Positions 25,422-37,995 of a stretch of 64,000 bases of DNA are shown here, in pieces. Origin of the DNA: Patiria pectinifera (lineage: Eukaryota; Echinodermata; Asteroidea; Valvatida; Asterinidae); NCBI GenBank assembly GCA_029964075.1, contig CM057149.1:38460900-38524899 (forward strand), written 5' to 3'. A program made the position numbers and the translations under genes. The notes beneath the pieces were generated by a model. The model ran no database searches. It had not been told where the DNA came from and was given only the letters and a program-made list of their open reading frames with translations. Numbering within the stretch: position 1 is the first letter of the stretch; every line of letters starts with the position of its first letter.

Positions 25422-27599
25422 ATGACTTTAAATAGTACATCTCACCCGTATTATCCGTTGGGGCTGGAGCTACCGCACTACGTACCAAACAGTCTCCCTG
25501 ATGTCGCCGTAACGGGCCTGACTCTCGGCTCCTTCGCTATCATCTTCCTGCTTGTCTGGAGGTACACCGAGCAGGACAAGTTTGGCCGGTTCTTGGGCTC
25601 ATGGGAGAAGGCTGCCCTATGCTGGTGGGCGCTATGTGGCTGTATTCACATGGTCGTGGAGGGATATGTCAGCCTCAACAGTGGCACTTTCCCCGGGAGC
25701 AACAATTTCTTGGCGCAACTCTGTAAGTTCACATTATTCTCTGTACCTATTTAGATTACAGACCGGAATTATCCAAAATTTGGAAAAATCAATCAAAGTA
25801 CAGTTTTAAAAAGTAAGTGATTCGTTTTTAATGAGGCTCATCAACTGCTTCTTTAAATTAAACTAAGCAATAACAGACAAAACTAGGCTAGGCAAGCCTA
25901 GTAAGTTGCCGCCAGACCAACTAGACTCACACTAGAGCCTCACAACCCGGGTTGATCTCAACCCTGGGCGAACCTAGCGGCCATCCCGGTTGATTTTCTT
26001 GTCAACCGCGCGTTCAACCCCGCATCGTTTCACACTTGTTTCGTGGAGACCGAGCTTATTTCGCTCGGTTACTGTTTTAAGCCCTGGCGTTAGTTTCAAC
26101 CCGGATTGAAAATTTCAACCCTAGTCGATCTGGAGCAGGGTTTAGTTCAACCCGGGACGAAATCAATCTCAGGGTTGACACAGGGTTGACCATTTTCAAA
26201 TTCGTGTGAAACGCCGCCCCCTTTCAACCCTGCATCAACTCCGAGATTTTGTCTAGTGTGAAAAAGCCTAAAAAAAAAGATTTAAATGTATGTAGTAATT
26301 TGTTTGAGTCAAATTTTGGGTCAAAGTGAGAGTTAAGCAGGTCAAATTGTATACGTGAATACGACCGTCAGTCAGTCAGTCAGTCAGCCATTGAGATATG
26401 TGCTAAGAGGACTGGTACCATCAGCTAAAACGTGTTTTGCTGAAACCATGTTTTTCTTTTAAGATAAGTTTGCTACAGGAAACGGAGTGGTACATGTCCT
26501 CTTATAGATATTTCGTTTTTCGGTTTTAGGTTTTTGAAATACATTCACTGATTTTTTGTGTGTGTGTGTTGTTTTTTTTACAGGGAAGGAATATGCAAAG
26601 GGCGACAGCAGATACATGCAGTAAGTATGCAAAGCATTTATTATTGAAAAGACCAAAAAAAATTAAAAACGAAGGTTTAAAGAAGGGACAGTAATTTTTG
26701 GAATTTTGAAAGACAATTTTTGCGCCGACTGTGAGTCAACTTTTATTGGTTTTAATTAATTTGTAATTGCTTATGGTTATCGATGTGGATGTGTTTTTTT
26801 AATTTCAAGTGGTAAGCACAAATAGGCGAAATGCCAGAAATTAATCGAAGATGCTATTGTTTGATTTTCTTTCAGAGCTGATGCTTGCATCATCATCATG
26901 GAGGGCCTGACTGCCTGGCTAGAAGGTCCCGGATGCTTCCTGATCGTGTGGGGCTTTCTCAACCGACACCCGATGCGTCACGTGCTCCAGTTCGGCGTTG
27001 CCATTGGTCAATTTTACGGTAAGATACCATGCAGTTCACTCCTACAACTTACACACAATCATATAGACCAATAGACCCTTTGCATGTGACTGACGTCACA
27101 TTGAGGGCAGGTCTTTGTTTTTCTGTGATACACATGGGTAAACACATTGTACTTTCATTGTCACAGAGTTTAAATAACAAAAACTGCCCTCGTTGGGCGC
27201 ACCGTGCGTGGTGACCGTATAAAGTTCGGAAAATGTTGTAAACTAAAGTACATGCAGGGTTGCTTCGCACTGAAGAAAGCTTACTATAATGATCAGTGAT
27301 AAAACTTGAATATATTGCACACACTATATTATTGTGATGAAAGGAACTACTCAAAACTTCCCTTTGTACCTGCAGGTACCCTGCTTTACTTCTTCACCGA
27401 GATTTTCGATGATTTCGCCCACGGCCCCCGCTTCCACCCGTACTACTGGTGGTTCTATGTCTTCGGTCTGAACTCTCCCTGGCTCGTGGTACCCCCGATC
27501 CTGATCTACCAGTCCTGGAAGGAGCTAAACAAAGCGCAGAAAGGACTAGACAAGTCTACTGGATTCAACATTGGAAACGGAAAAGAGAAAGTCAGATAA
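25422..27599 (+). CDS. EBP: EBP-A: emopamil-binding-protein-like sterol delta8-delta7 isomerase
   Basis: Exons 25422-25722, 26584-26620, 26876-27018 and 27376-27599 join into a predicted 234-aa protein (human EBP 230 aa). The family are ER multi-pass membrane enzymes moving the C8=C9 sterol double bond to C7=C8. The family hallmark LWKEYAKGDSRY (100-111) is split by the exon 1/2 junction. Residues equivalent to human catalytic and binding positions fall at the same numbers: His76 and Glu80 (GCIHMVVEG), Glu122 (IIMEGLT), Asn193 and Trp196 (GLNSPW). Four to five hydrophobic segments are visible. Start: first ATG of the exon, giving MTLNSTSHPYYP. Exon 2 is only 37 nt. AATAAA at 27900 may end the transcript. 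Exon 4 is nearly identical in DNA to that of EBP-B, while exon 1 is much more diverged. Whether this paralogue is a sterol isomerase or has another ligand is not known. Confidence 0.92.
25927..26268. mobile_element. MITE-like element in EBP-A intron 1
   Basis: Ends TCACACTAGAGCC and GTCTAGTGTGAAAAAGCC are roughly inverted. The interior is full of 'caaccc'/'gggttga' words in both orientations, which can fold extensively. Boundaries are approximate. A CAGT tetranucleotide run follows at about 26366-26388. Confidence 0.5.
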
Positions 27600-30408
27600 A
27601 GAAAGCCGGTAAAACCTGACTGTATGGGACCTGTTTTTCAGAGAGACACTTAAAATGTTTCTGTAAACTCATAACGGCTTAAAGAATAACTTTGAAGTAC
27701 GTATACAGTAACTTGTTTCCACATTCATAAACGCACTGATAGTCGTTTGTGATACACGTTTCTTCTTAATGTATGCATCATTCCGTTGAAATATATATAT
27801 CGACAAATGAAGCTCACCTCTCTATACCTATTCAAAGTTGGTGTCTCTGTTCGATTACTGACACTTTTACATCGCCTTTACACGAACAAAAGTCAAAAGA
27901 ATAAATTTTCAAAATTGTTTTCAAATGATGAACGTTAAGTATTGCAGAGTGCGGATGTAGGTGCAACTATGAAGCTAACAATGTGTATATACAAGTTTCG
28001 GATCTTTTCATCGTCACATTACAAATATGGAATTGTCATGGAATCACTAAGTCTTGTAACTGAAAGTATATTTACATGTACATTTACCCATGTATTTCGA
28101 TTTTTGTTTTCAATAATTTTGATATTTCTTAATCACCTAAATCCATATATCTGGATCTGTAAGATTTTATTCGTATGTTGATCAAGTTGTCCGTGTTATG
28201 CATTCTTCTGTATACCTGGAAATACAGAAACGATTTTCGTCTTGTAGATCTTGTGGGCCCATTTGACACAAAATGTCTCTGAATATTATACAAAAAGCAG
28301 TGTTAGGCGTGTTTGGTATAGTACATTTTGTACATAACCATTCTGTTTCGCATTTCCTTTTAGTTATCTCGGCATGTAACTGTATTTCTTGGTTGTAAGA
28401 TACCGTAAATTGTATGGGTTTGCCCATACACTTCGATATACTTCGAGGCAGACAAAGTGGAATTTTGATAGTATATCATTAAAACAAAAGAGTAGAAAAT
28501 GGAAAACAAAGCTGCTGGAATTATTTCATTCTTGTTCAATTTGGATGTAAACCTGTGTTGTCAAATGTTCCGAATTATGTTGCCAGTCTGCGCACATAGC
28601 GGGGGGGGGGGGGATATTTTGTAAAGACTGCCCTTTTCCATTCAAGTGCCCTTTTGTCACCAGCGCTTACACCCCATACTTTTAACGAGTGGCTTTTTAT
28701 TTTCGAACAAGTGCCATTTTTGGCAAAAAGAAATTCGTGCCGTTTTTGTGGCATACAGCGTCCGTTACGAGTGCCTTTTTTTACAATTTGCGAATGTGTC
28801 GCCCTGAAAAGCGCCATAACAATGGTTTGTTAGTTTGCATAATCGTCTGTTGTGAACAGCGCACCCGTCCCCCATACCAACCCCTCCCCTCCCCACTCCC
28901 ACTCTTTGATTTTACGAAGGCCAAGTGTCCGGAGAAGAAAAAAATTCAGCACGGATGTGCGAGTGCCCTTTTCAAGAAAAATGTTTAACCCCCTTTTTGC
29001 TTACGGAAGCCATGCCCCCCCTCCCGCATGAGGCCTTTGTGCCCCCAATGCCCAGAATTTGGGGAAGGCACAAACCAATTTTTATGAGGGCCCCCGTAAG
29101 CCGCAAGCACCTCCCCCTGCAAAAAGACCCAGCTTTTTTAACATTGGGACCAAATCTTAGGGCTTAAAACGCGTAAGTTACCACCTATAGAATGTGAAAA
29201 TTCATTGGAGGATTTATTGCAAAGTGCAAAAATGATCGTTTTGGTTCCTTCTGGCCAACGATGAACAAAAACAATTGGCCTACACTACTCCTCTAAAAGG
29301 AGCAAAGCATTCGAATTCCTTACAACGGAAACCCGTGCAACGGGGTGTAAAATTAAGTTGATGCTTTTAAAAAAATAATTCGAAAATTGCAGTGAACATT
29401 GAGACTGGAAGGCACAGAACAGAAAAACTTGTACCACTTGGTATGATTTATTATGTTTCGTATATTTTAATTTCAACACCAGATCAGAGGGGAAATAATA
29501 GAAAGATACATTTGTTTAATTACAAGTTTGGCGTTGATTCACACATTATCCTCTTGCATAAGTTTAGTCTATTTATAGAGAGAAATAAACCAAATTGAGA
29601 GATCAACCAAATAGTGAAACGCGTATCTTACTCATAACAAACTCGGTAATAACATTAAACAATGCTTGTAATAAAAGTCTTTTAAATAAAAAAATTAAAA
29701 AAACTCTAAGCCTAGAGACAAATAGATTAAACCGATGCCTACAAGGAATGGAAAATATTCTGTAATTATCTCAGCTCAGGGTGAAATATGATAACATAAA
29801 TATTTCTAGTGCTTGGCTTTTAATAATATGTTTAGTAAAACTGTTTTAACTTAATAACTATTAGGTCTGGTTGAGCGACAATTTAACCAATTTACATGTA
29901 CACGGGGTCCGTAAAAAATCATCGTTATATTGGTTAGTTCGTTTTAGTGATTAATATAATTTAATATTTTGGGAGCCATAGGGGATGTTCGTAATAGCCA
30001 AATGTTCGTTATAACGGTGTTCGTTATAGCGGTGTTTTACCAGTGCGCCTAAGCTTTTGCCTCTACGACTGGTTCCCGACCCCTTCTTTCAAAGTCTGTA
30101 ACGGAGAACCGAAATCCACGGACGGCTATCAGAATCCAGACTCACTTTGCTCAACTGATCTCGTTCGGCTTATTACAATTATAAATCCCACTGTCCCTGG
30201 TATAAAGCTAAAAGTTTAGCTTAAAGTTTAGCTTAAAGCTAAACTGATGAACAGCGCACGTGGACCAGCGATAATGTTGTCATTGTGGTCAAACTATAAC
30301 TCCATGTACTTTGGTACTCAACCAACCTTCCTATCCGACTATTCAAGGTCTGAATCCTTTAACAACATTTTATGAAGCAAAAACAAACTTCGCAAAGCGG
30401 AGGTGTCT
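27600..30408. other. Intergenic region between EBP-A and EBP-B, first part
   Basis: Starts with the EBP-A 3' UTR. Beyond that there is no recognisable gene. A poly-G run is at about 28600, and 28620-29165 is rich in 'gtgccctttt' and 'cccc' phrases resembling degraded low-complexity repeat. Confidence 0.4.
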
Positions 30409-30861
30409 TTTCGTTCGTACCCCCCGCCCTGCAAACAGGACGCTGGGATACTCTGATGTGCGTAAATGCTATCCGAAAACTCGCCATAGAATTGCGCACA
30501 TTTCAATGTTTCATTCGGGGGATTTGGATTGGATTTTCAGCCATTCATTTAATGCAAAATTGCGTTCGCAAATCCGAAACGAGTCGATTCGAAACGGCGG
30601 GTGAGCCTGAAGCGACAACAGGGATTACATTTACAACACAGATAAGTTTTACAGAATTTCCTACATTATTACGCTTTTCAACGAGAAAAAATAAACTCTA
30701 ATAAAAAATAAGTAAGAACGGCCGTTTCAAACCCCGTTTCAAGCAGAGTCCCTTGATTTGATGACCCGCAGGTCACTGTCCACGCAAAATCCAACCAATC
30801 AGAGCGTGAATGCATCAGAGTATCCCAGCGTCCTGTTTGCAGGGCGGGGGTACGAGCGAAA
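30409..30861. mobile_element. Inverted-repeat element with about 50-bp arms
   Basis: The arm at 30409-30458 (CCGCCCTGCAAACAGGACGC core) is repeated inverted at 30813-30861 with only a few mismatches. No target duplication was identified. The interior has no coding sequence. Likely a MITE. Confidence 0.65.
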
Positions 30862-30922
30862 GGTGTCTTAATCTGTGCGAACATAATATGCGCATGCGCA
30901 AGTAGTGACTGTGGGTCATCAA

Positions 30923-31060
30923 AATTCGGCCGTGTCCGAATTACTTGGCTACGGCTTGATGTTACACACGGTCCTATGGAAGCGGCTGCAGCCACTTGCC
31001 ATAGACACGTGTGTTATAACCAGCCACGGCCAATTATGTAATTCCGACATGGCCGAATTC
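30923..31060. mobile_element. Palindromic MITE (138 bp)
   Basis: The sequence from AATTCGGCCGTGTCCG folds back on the segment ending ACATGGCCGAATT. The centre lies near GCGGCTGCAGCC at about 30980. Arms are about 60 bp with scattered mismatches. Confidence 0.65.
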
Positions 31061-31145
31061 CTCTCACAAACTCTAAAATGAAAGGTCAAAGAAGAAAGAG
31101 GGTACCAGTGTCTTTGGATAGGAATGTGGGTATATACGACTGAAA

Positions 31146-31269
31146 ATAAGTTTGTTGACCGCCAGCTGGCGCCATTCAATTTATAATAATATTATAAATT
31201 GAATGGTGCCAACTGGGGTCGACAAACTTATAAGTTTGTTGACCGCCAGCTGGCGACAACAAACTTATT
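31146..31269. mobile_element. Palindromic MITE with a partial second copy
   Basis: 31146-31231 is a near-perfect palindrome: ATAAGTTTGTTGACC at left, CAATTTATAAT|AAT|ATTATAAATTG at centre, and GTCGACAAACTTAT at right. Immediately after, 31232-31269 repeats AAGTTTGTTGACCGCCAGC and closes with CAACAAACTTATT, a shortened second hairpin. Confidence 0.75.
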
Positions 31270-31277
31270 TTTTACTT

Positions 31278-31514
31278 GATCAAGCTAAATGAGTCGTTTG
31301 TCGACCCTCGTCAAAAATGTTTTTATTACAGATTTGAAAAGAGCACAATCTCAGCATTACTGATGTGAAAACCGCATGCTGATACCATCTTTAGTTCAAA
31401 AATTATGGAAGTTGGAACACCAAGAGATGCAATGAATTGATGTGATGAAGTGGCTGTATTTTGGCCCGTATCTCCAAATAAAAATTCCCGACAAACGACT
31501 CATTTAGCTTGATC
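31278..31514. mobile_element. MITE with perfect 26-bp terminal inverted repeats
   Basis: GATCAAGCTAAATGAG followed by TCGTTTGTCG at 31278-31303 is exactly inverted at 31489-31514. The interior (185 bp) is non-coding. The perfect arms suggest a recent insertion. It lies just downstream of the EBP-B stop and may fall in its 3' UTR. Confidence 0.75.
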
Positions 31515-31591
31515 GCATGTTGCGTGTGCTAATGACGTCCCGATCACGCATGCGATATACCCTCATCTGTTCCCGATCATTATTTTGAACC

Positions 31592-34500
31592 TTAACCGCT
31601 TTTGTTTTTGATCCTCTCCTTTCCGCTGCCAATGTTGAATCCAGTAGACTTGTCTAGTCCTTTCTGCGCCTTGTTCAGCTCCTTCCAGGACTGGTAGATC
31701 AGGATCGGGGGTACCACGAGCCAGGGAGAGTTCAGACCGAAGACCAGGAACCACCAGTAGTACGGGTGGAAGCGGGGGCCGTGGGCGAAGTCATCAAAAA
31801 TCTCGGTGAAAAAGTAAAGCAGGGTACCTGCAGAAAAAAACAAACCTCACAATGTTATACTAAATAGAAAGGAGAGAGATTTATAGAGATATTTATTACC
31901 AGTAAAAAGGAACTTGGACTTTTGGAGGCCGGTTAATATTAAACGAGACCTGGTGTTTGCCTGATTAAGCGCCTTGATAGGATACAGTAGAGTGCGCACA
32001 TGGATGCGCTGTAGGATTACATTGCTTTGCAACCACAGACATAATGTCTGTGTTTGCAACAAGTTTAGGTATTTTGAATTCAAGTCGTTTTCTTGCACCC
32101 ATCGTTGTTATATATCACTGGAAACTTTTAAATTGCAAGGACCCTAAATCCTGTTTCGTCAAAAACAAAGCAGTTTAGTGTGTATTCTGACTGCTTGGAA
32201 CAATAAAGACAATGACACAGAATACTTGTTTCAACAACTAACAACAAATATTAACAACCCTGGTTGGGCAACCAATATGATTTATAAAATCCACTTCTTT
32301 GAAAAAAAAGAAGAAAAAAACGGGCCTTCAAAAGGACTTTGTTCCATATTTTCAACTTTTAAACTGAGGTTTTATCGCTGACGATGTTTGAAGACAATAA
32401 TTGTGACGACGATTTGTGAAATCGCATTTTGGACGAAAGAGGTTTTAGGGTCATTGTGTTTAAATGGTGATATTCTTTGAACGGATTGAGCAATTTCAGT
32501 AATTGTTGTGAAAGTAGCTTATGAAATTGGCTTTCCAGTCATTATTATGTTTGGTGCTACATATTTTTTTTTTGAATATGAAATATGAATTTTGGGGTTT
32601 GGGTTCCGCTTTTTTGTTGACTCACCCTGTATATGCGTAGTCATGGCTGCATTATTACCCAAAAAGCTCTGCGTTTCCTTCATTTTTTTGGCGAGTATTA
32701 TATAGCCGTTGCCACTTGCGCACATAAACCGAAAGGAACGGTATTAAAGAAAAACTATGAATCGAAGGATTGCTACTATCAAAGGAATGCTATTGATCCT
32801 CATTACCGTAAAACTGGCCAATAGAAACGCCGAACTGGAGCACGTGACGCATCGGGTGTCGGTTCAGGAACGCCCACACGATGAGGAAACATCCGGGTCC
32901 TTCTAGCCAGGCTGTGAGACCCTCCATGATAGTGATACAGGCGTCGCCACTGTTTAATTGAAGAAAAGGAAAAAACAAACATATAAATGAACAGAAAAAA
33001 CATAAAATACATGGGAAAATAAAAGATTAAAAATAATGTGCGGCATGTTTTTGGGCAAGAATAATGCAGTAATGTTGCAAGGCTATACATTTTCCAGATT
33101 TGAGACAAGTTTTTCAATTTGGTTTTATAAAGTGAACGAATTTCGGAAACATATACTTTTGGTTTTTATTATTAATTTGTTATCACATCATGTTGTCGTC
33201 AATGAAAGTTTCTTTCGAAAATATCGGGTAAAGTGTCCCCCGTTTAATTATTTCGGCCACGGAAATCGCCTTTCCACCGCTCACTCAGACATAATAATTG
33301 GGGATTACTTCAGATTATGAGATGAATTGTGAGTAGGCCAGATTATGAAATATAAGAAGGAAGAATATAACGTCAATATTGAGAAAAGAAATTAATAGTG
33401 AGACAAACCTTCAAAACTATCACGATTTACAAGTTCTGTTCCAGTGTGCTTGCAAAAACTATGAGGCTTAATTCCTTTGGTCTAATAATTCGAGATTCAA
33501 ATGGTGATTGGAAAGAAAAGTTTGTGGAGAAGTAAACAATATCTTACTGTGCATATCGGCTGTCACCCATCGCATACTCTTTCCCTGTAAAAGTAATAAA
33601 AAAAGGTCAAGTTTCATCTTATTCGTTCTATAAAATCAAAGTCACATTTTTTAAAGCAAGGCACTAACACATTGGCATAATTAATTGGCCGAGTCTGGAA
33701 AGTGAAAGTCGTTTCTTTCCCGCGAGTTGGGCCTCGAGTGCTTTATTTCGGCTGATGACTTGCACATATTTTTTCATATCAATTTCATTAATTGTGGATG
33801 TATCCACTTGTACAATTTTCGCGAAATGTCGCAAATGCAAAAAATCCAAAAGCATCCTGGTGCAGGGTGGCACAAAACGTAAATTCGTTAATTCCATCGA
33901 CCTTGTACAGGGTGTGTCAAAAAAGCGGAACCAAAACCCCCAAAACTTATATTTCGTATTTAAAAAAATATAAAGCACCATCAATAATAATGACTGGAAC
34001 ACAAATTTCATAAGCTACTTTTAAATGAGAAAAAAAACTGGAATTGCTCAATCCTTTCAAAGAATATTACCATTTAAACACGATGACCCAAAAACCTCTG
34101 TCGTCCAAAAAAGCGATTGCAAAAATCGTCTTCACAATTGTCTTCAAACATCACCAGCGATAAAACGTCAGTTTAAAAAATATTAACAAAGTCATTTTGA
34201 AGTCCCGTCTTTTAAAAAAGTGGATTTTTATAAATCATATTGTTTGCCTAACCAGGGTCACCGTTGTTAATAAAGATAGTGTGTACTCTACTACTACAGT
34301 TGTTAGAATAAGTATTCTGTGGCATTTTCTTTGTTGCTCCAAACAGTCACAATAAATTGCTTGGGGGGGGGGGACGAAACAGGTTTTAGGGTCATTGCGC
34401 TTAAAACTGGTGATATTCTTTGAACGGATTGAGCAATTTCAGTATTTTTTTTCATCTACAAGTAGCTTATGGTATGAAATTGGCATTCAAGTCATTATTA

Positions 34501-35414
34501 TTTTTGGTGCTACATATTTTTTTTAATATGAAAAATCGAATTTTTGGGGTTTGGGTTCCGCTTTTTTTTGGACTCACCATGTATAGAGCAAAGTGCTCAT
34601 TCACGCCGGGCGAGTGGTGTGATTATAGCGACCAAAAAATATCCCTTTTCCGATATATGAGTAAAACTTTGCAGATAACACACGGATGTTTGCAAAATGT
34701 CAAAAACTTTCCAATAAAGATTAGACAGCGCCAATCTTTTTAGCACTAATTACCCTATGGACCACACAATTAAGAGTGAAACTTACTCAAATTTTAGGTT
34801 GAAATATTTTGACAATTTCTACAGAGGGATCACGATCTATTCGATCGATGATAATGATTCTTGTTCCTCGTTTTAGTTGGAAGCAGTGCATTTTCACTCG
34901 ACCTTTTTACTCCATAAATTAGCATAAACCTGCCAAACTCACACTTCTATATAAATCATTGCGTAACACGATGAAAACTCGATCTTTTCGATTGTACGTA
35001 TGAATATCACTATAACTCTTCTTGTCCCTATTAAGTTTAAGTCATATGGAATAAATTTTTACTCGAAATTTTCGCTCGATGAGAGAGAATTTTATTGAAA
35101 CTGTTAAACTTACACATCTGAGAAAACAGATCATTTCGTCCAGCGAAGGTGCGACTGTTGAGACTGATCCATCCTTCCAGGATCATGTGAATGCACCCGC
35201 ACAGCCCCCACCAGCTCAGCGCCGCCTTTTCCCATCCCCCCAACGCCCGGCCAAACTTGTCGGTGTGTGTGTACCGCCACACGGCCCAGAAGATGAGCCC
35301 GAATGTGCACAGGGCAGGGGGGATCAGCTGGTAGGTGGAGTAGATGTTGGGCACGTAGTGGGGAACGGGGACGTCCCGTGGGTAGAAGGGATGGGAGATG
35401 TTCGAAGATGCCAT
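31592..35414 (-). CDS. EBP: EBP-B: emopamil-binding-protein-like sterol isomerase
   Basis: On the minus strand, exons 35414-35114, 33584-33548, 32949-32807 and 31827-31592 (301, 37, 143 and 236 nt) make a predicted 238-aa protein. Exon sizes and phases match EBP-A except for a slightly longer last exon. His76 and Glu80 (GCIHMILEG) and Glu122 (TIMEGLT) are conserved, as are Asn and Trp in GLNSPW. The hallmark reads WKEYAMGDSRY, with Met for the usual Lys. The start ATG gives MASSNISHPFYP; the open frame continues upstream but without another ATG. The last exon is almost the same at DNA level as that of EBP-A, whereas exon 1 shares only key motifs. Orientation is tail-to-tail with EBP-A and head-to-head with EBP-C. 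Confidence 0.92.
32138..32629. mobile_element. Tc1/mariner-like foldback MITE, partial copy
   Basis: Its right part (about 32395-32629) matches the right arm of the element at 33908-34581 and ends ACTCACCCTG followed by TA. The inner part is in opposite orientation to that element, and the left arm is cut short at a CCTAAATCCTGTTTCGTC phrase. It lies in EBP-B intron 3. Confidence 0.65.
33908..34581. mobile_element. Tc1/mariner-like foldback MITE (674 bp, about 210-bp arms)
   Basis: Flanked by TA at 33906 and 34582. It starts CAGGGTGTGTCAAAAAAGCG and ends CTTTTTTTTGGACTCACCATG. The arms pair over roughly 210 bp with scattered mismatches around a centre of about 250 bp. Sits in EBP-B intron 1. 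Confidence 0.8.
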
Positions 35415-36848
35415 TTTGTCAAACTTCAAGGCGTCCACAGGGACAGTCTTGAATCGGGATGCGGTTTGAGACAAACCCGGTTGGGGACACAGCAAGCGCA
35501 AAATGTCGACTCTTAAAACGATCCCCGATATTTATTCCAAAATCAGTTTTACATTTGCATTTAGAACATATCTTACAAGTTATATCGTCAGTGAACCTTA
35601 CATAACAGGGAAAGAAACGATATGCGGAGTGAAAGTTTGTTAGCCCCGTTTACTCATTCATTATGCTGTCCTCAAGTGTCATATTAATAGGCTATTGTTG
35701 TTAAAATCTGTCATCCATGACATCCTTATTTTATATGCATACCCTGTTTCGTGCTCAGTGATGACCCTGACTAAATAACAGGGTGGACAATCTAGTACTA
35801 GAATTCTACTTTATCTTATTGAGAGCTGAACTCCACCCCCCCCCTAAAAAAAACACCAAAAAACATAATAACGAGGAGAAGTTAAGTGCTTACGACTTCC
35901 GTCATGGAGGAATAAGTTTTTCCTCCACGCGTCAGCAAATAAAAACACGCTGCATTGTGCGGGCGCCTGTATGTTGGAGCATGGTTGGAGGGTTCCAAGG
36001 TTTGGGACTTGAACATTTTTTTTTTTTTGTAGAATGTCGATACCCTCTTTTATATGGATTCCTTTGAGGAACTAACCCAACGGGCAGGTTTTCATGTGCA
36101 ACCTCTATGAGAGAACACGGCGAAAACAGGCCCCTTTTTCGCATCTATCGCCGCCACTACATTATTCGACAGAGTACACCTTAGTTCTTACTACAGTATG
36201 ACCCTAACAATATATTCTTTCAGACAATGAAACAAAAACTAGACAAAACACTGATTTTCCCTCGCCAAAATTATGTTGAACACTGCATTTTTAGTCAAAA
36301 ATCTCCCAGTTGTGTGTGTAAACCGCGCGGTTAGACCAGGATCAGCTCGCTTAAATCATTTAAATGAGTAAAAATTATTTAATTATATACATGAGCACAA
36401 TGTTATGTCCATTAAAACACATCAATAAAAAGTTTTATTCATAATTATTGACCGAAGCCTCCATATTGTATTTTCAAGACAACCATTGGTGTAAGTTTGT
36501 ATAAAAAATATCCATTTTCCGCCGGGCGCTGCAGGGTTTTTACGCCAATTCATGCCCTATTTAACGTGACGGGCGGTATACAAGCTGGGTTTTTAATTCA
36601 CCGCAATTATTATGACATGTGACGACAGTGCTATTTACTTTGGGCCGGGAGGATGTTTACAAGGGACTGAAACAAGTCTATGGTTTATGGTTCGATATTT
36701 GCGCAATAAGATTACAACGATCGTGTGCACGTACGTTGAATACGCTGTTTTGTATGTTAAAAAGAATACAGTGCTATTTGCCGAAAGCAAATCCCTTTGC
36801 AACGTCCAGGCATATAGGTTATACAGAGAGGAAAAGACTGTTTTCAAA
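35415..36848. promoter_or_regulatory. Divergent promoter region between EBP-B and EBP-C
   Basis: This 1.4-kb stretch separates the start codons of two head-to-head EBP paralogues and must hold both promoters, or a shared bidirectional one, plus 5' UTRs. No TATA box or sterol-response element is convincing by eye. Contains a poly-T run near 36020 and AT-rich sequence at 36360-36450. Confidence 0.45.
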
Positions 36849-37161
36849 ATGGCGTCCAGGCCTGCTGATGAGAATTTTGCCCATCCGTATTTCCCACTGG
36901 ACCTCTATCTTCCACACTACAGGGAAAACACGCTGCCATTCCATGTGGTGGTGGCTGTAGTCGTAGTCTCATTCGCAGTCGCCTTTCTGGCCACATGGAT
37001 GCTGGTCAGGCGGGATCGCTTCGGTCGTCTGCTGAGGTTTGAGGAGAAGGCTATACTCTGTTGGTTTGGGATGTCTGGATGCATCCATGTGATATTGGAA
37101 GGATACTTGACTCTGACCAGTGGCACTATTGCTGGCAGTAACACCATACTGGCTCAAATAT
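36849..37161 (+). CDS. EBP: EBP-C alternative first exon 1a
   Basis: This 313-nt exon starts at ATG (MASRPADENFAHPYFP) and ends at AAATAT|GTAAGT in phase 1, the same as every other EBP first exon here. It has the N-terminal hydrophobic segment, the family FGRLL...EEKAILCW stretch and GCIHVILEG with the catalytic His and Glu (aa 80 and 84 here). No exons 2-4 follow before the second first exon at 37996. It can only make a full protein (243 aa) by skipping exon 1b and splicing to 38505. It may instead be the remnant of a gene that lost exons 2-4. Its close likeness to 1b (LCWFGMSGCIHV, LAQ) shows local tandem duplication. Confidence 0.8.
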
Positions 37162-37995
37162 GTAAGTATGATGAATATGAGGGGGGGGGGGGAGATAATG
37201 ATGAAAAAAAGTATCTAGTATGCTAGAAATTCGGGTAGCGAAGGGGGGGGGGTATAGCCACCATCTGACACTATAGATGGCGCTGTTCATGACATGAACT
37301 TCTGTCGGAGCTTAAGTATGCAGAACATGATCTTTAACTAAACTCGAGGGTGATCCTTGAAGTTCTTTACTCCTCATTTTCACCCAGCTTCTCTGATTTT
37401 CAGAGGAAACACATGTATATACAAATCTGGCCATCTGTTCTATTTCCAATTCCATGCACCTGTGCAAAAAAACTAGTAGGCCCCTAATTTACCAATTTTT
37501 ATACTTTAATTTTTTAGCTAAATTTGTTAGCGCGGCATTCTGACTTGCAAAAGTTTTAAACTCCGCACCAGCACCGGAGGACCTTTTATAGCTCCATGAG
37601 TACACAAAGGATTCCGATCATCAATGTTATCACTAATAGGGGCCTAAAAACAGACCCCAAAAGGCTAAAATTGGTCACAGCATTATTTACAAAAGCCACT
37701 ACTTATCGTTCACAATGATATCGCCAATTTCAACTTCTATATTTGGGCAAATAGGCACGGTTCTTCAGAGCACGTGGTATAACAAGTGCACGACTTGACC
37801 TTTGAACTTTGTATCGTCATGTACCGCGCTCAGTGACTAGACTGAATGCACCGAACAAGTTCAATGCCAAGTGCATTGTACTCACAATTCTGGTAGGAGG
37901 CATAGGCATAGCGTGTGCAGTCTGAATTTGTCAGGTCTCACAAGATTCGTCATTCCAAATTTTAGCCTGAAATATTGAGACCAGTTTCGTCAGCA

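Noticed and set aside
35079-35516. 145-codon plus-strand open frame
   Set aside because: It is the antisense shadow of EBP-B exon 1.
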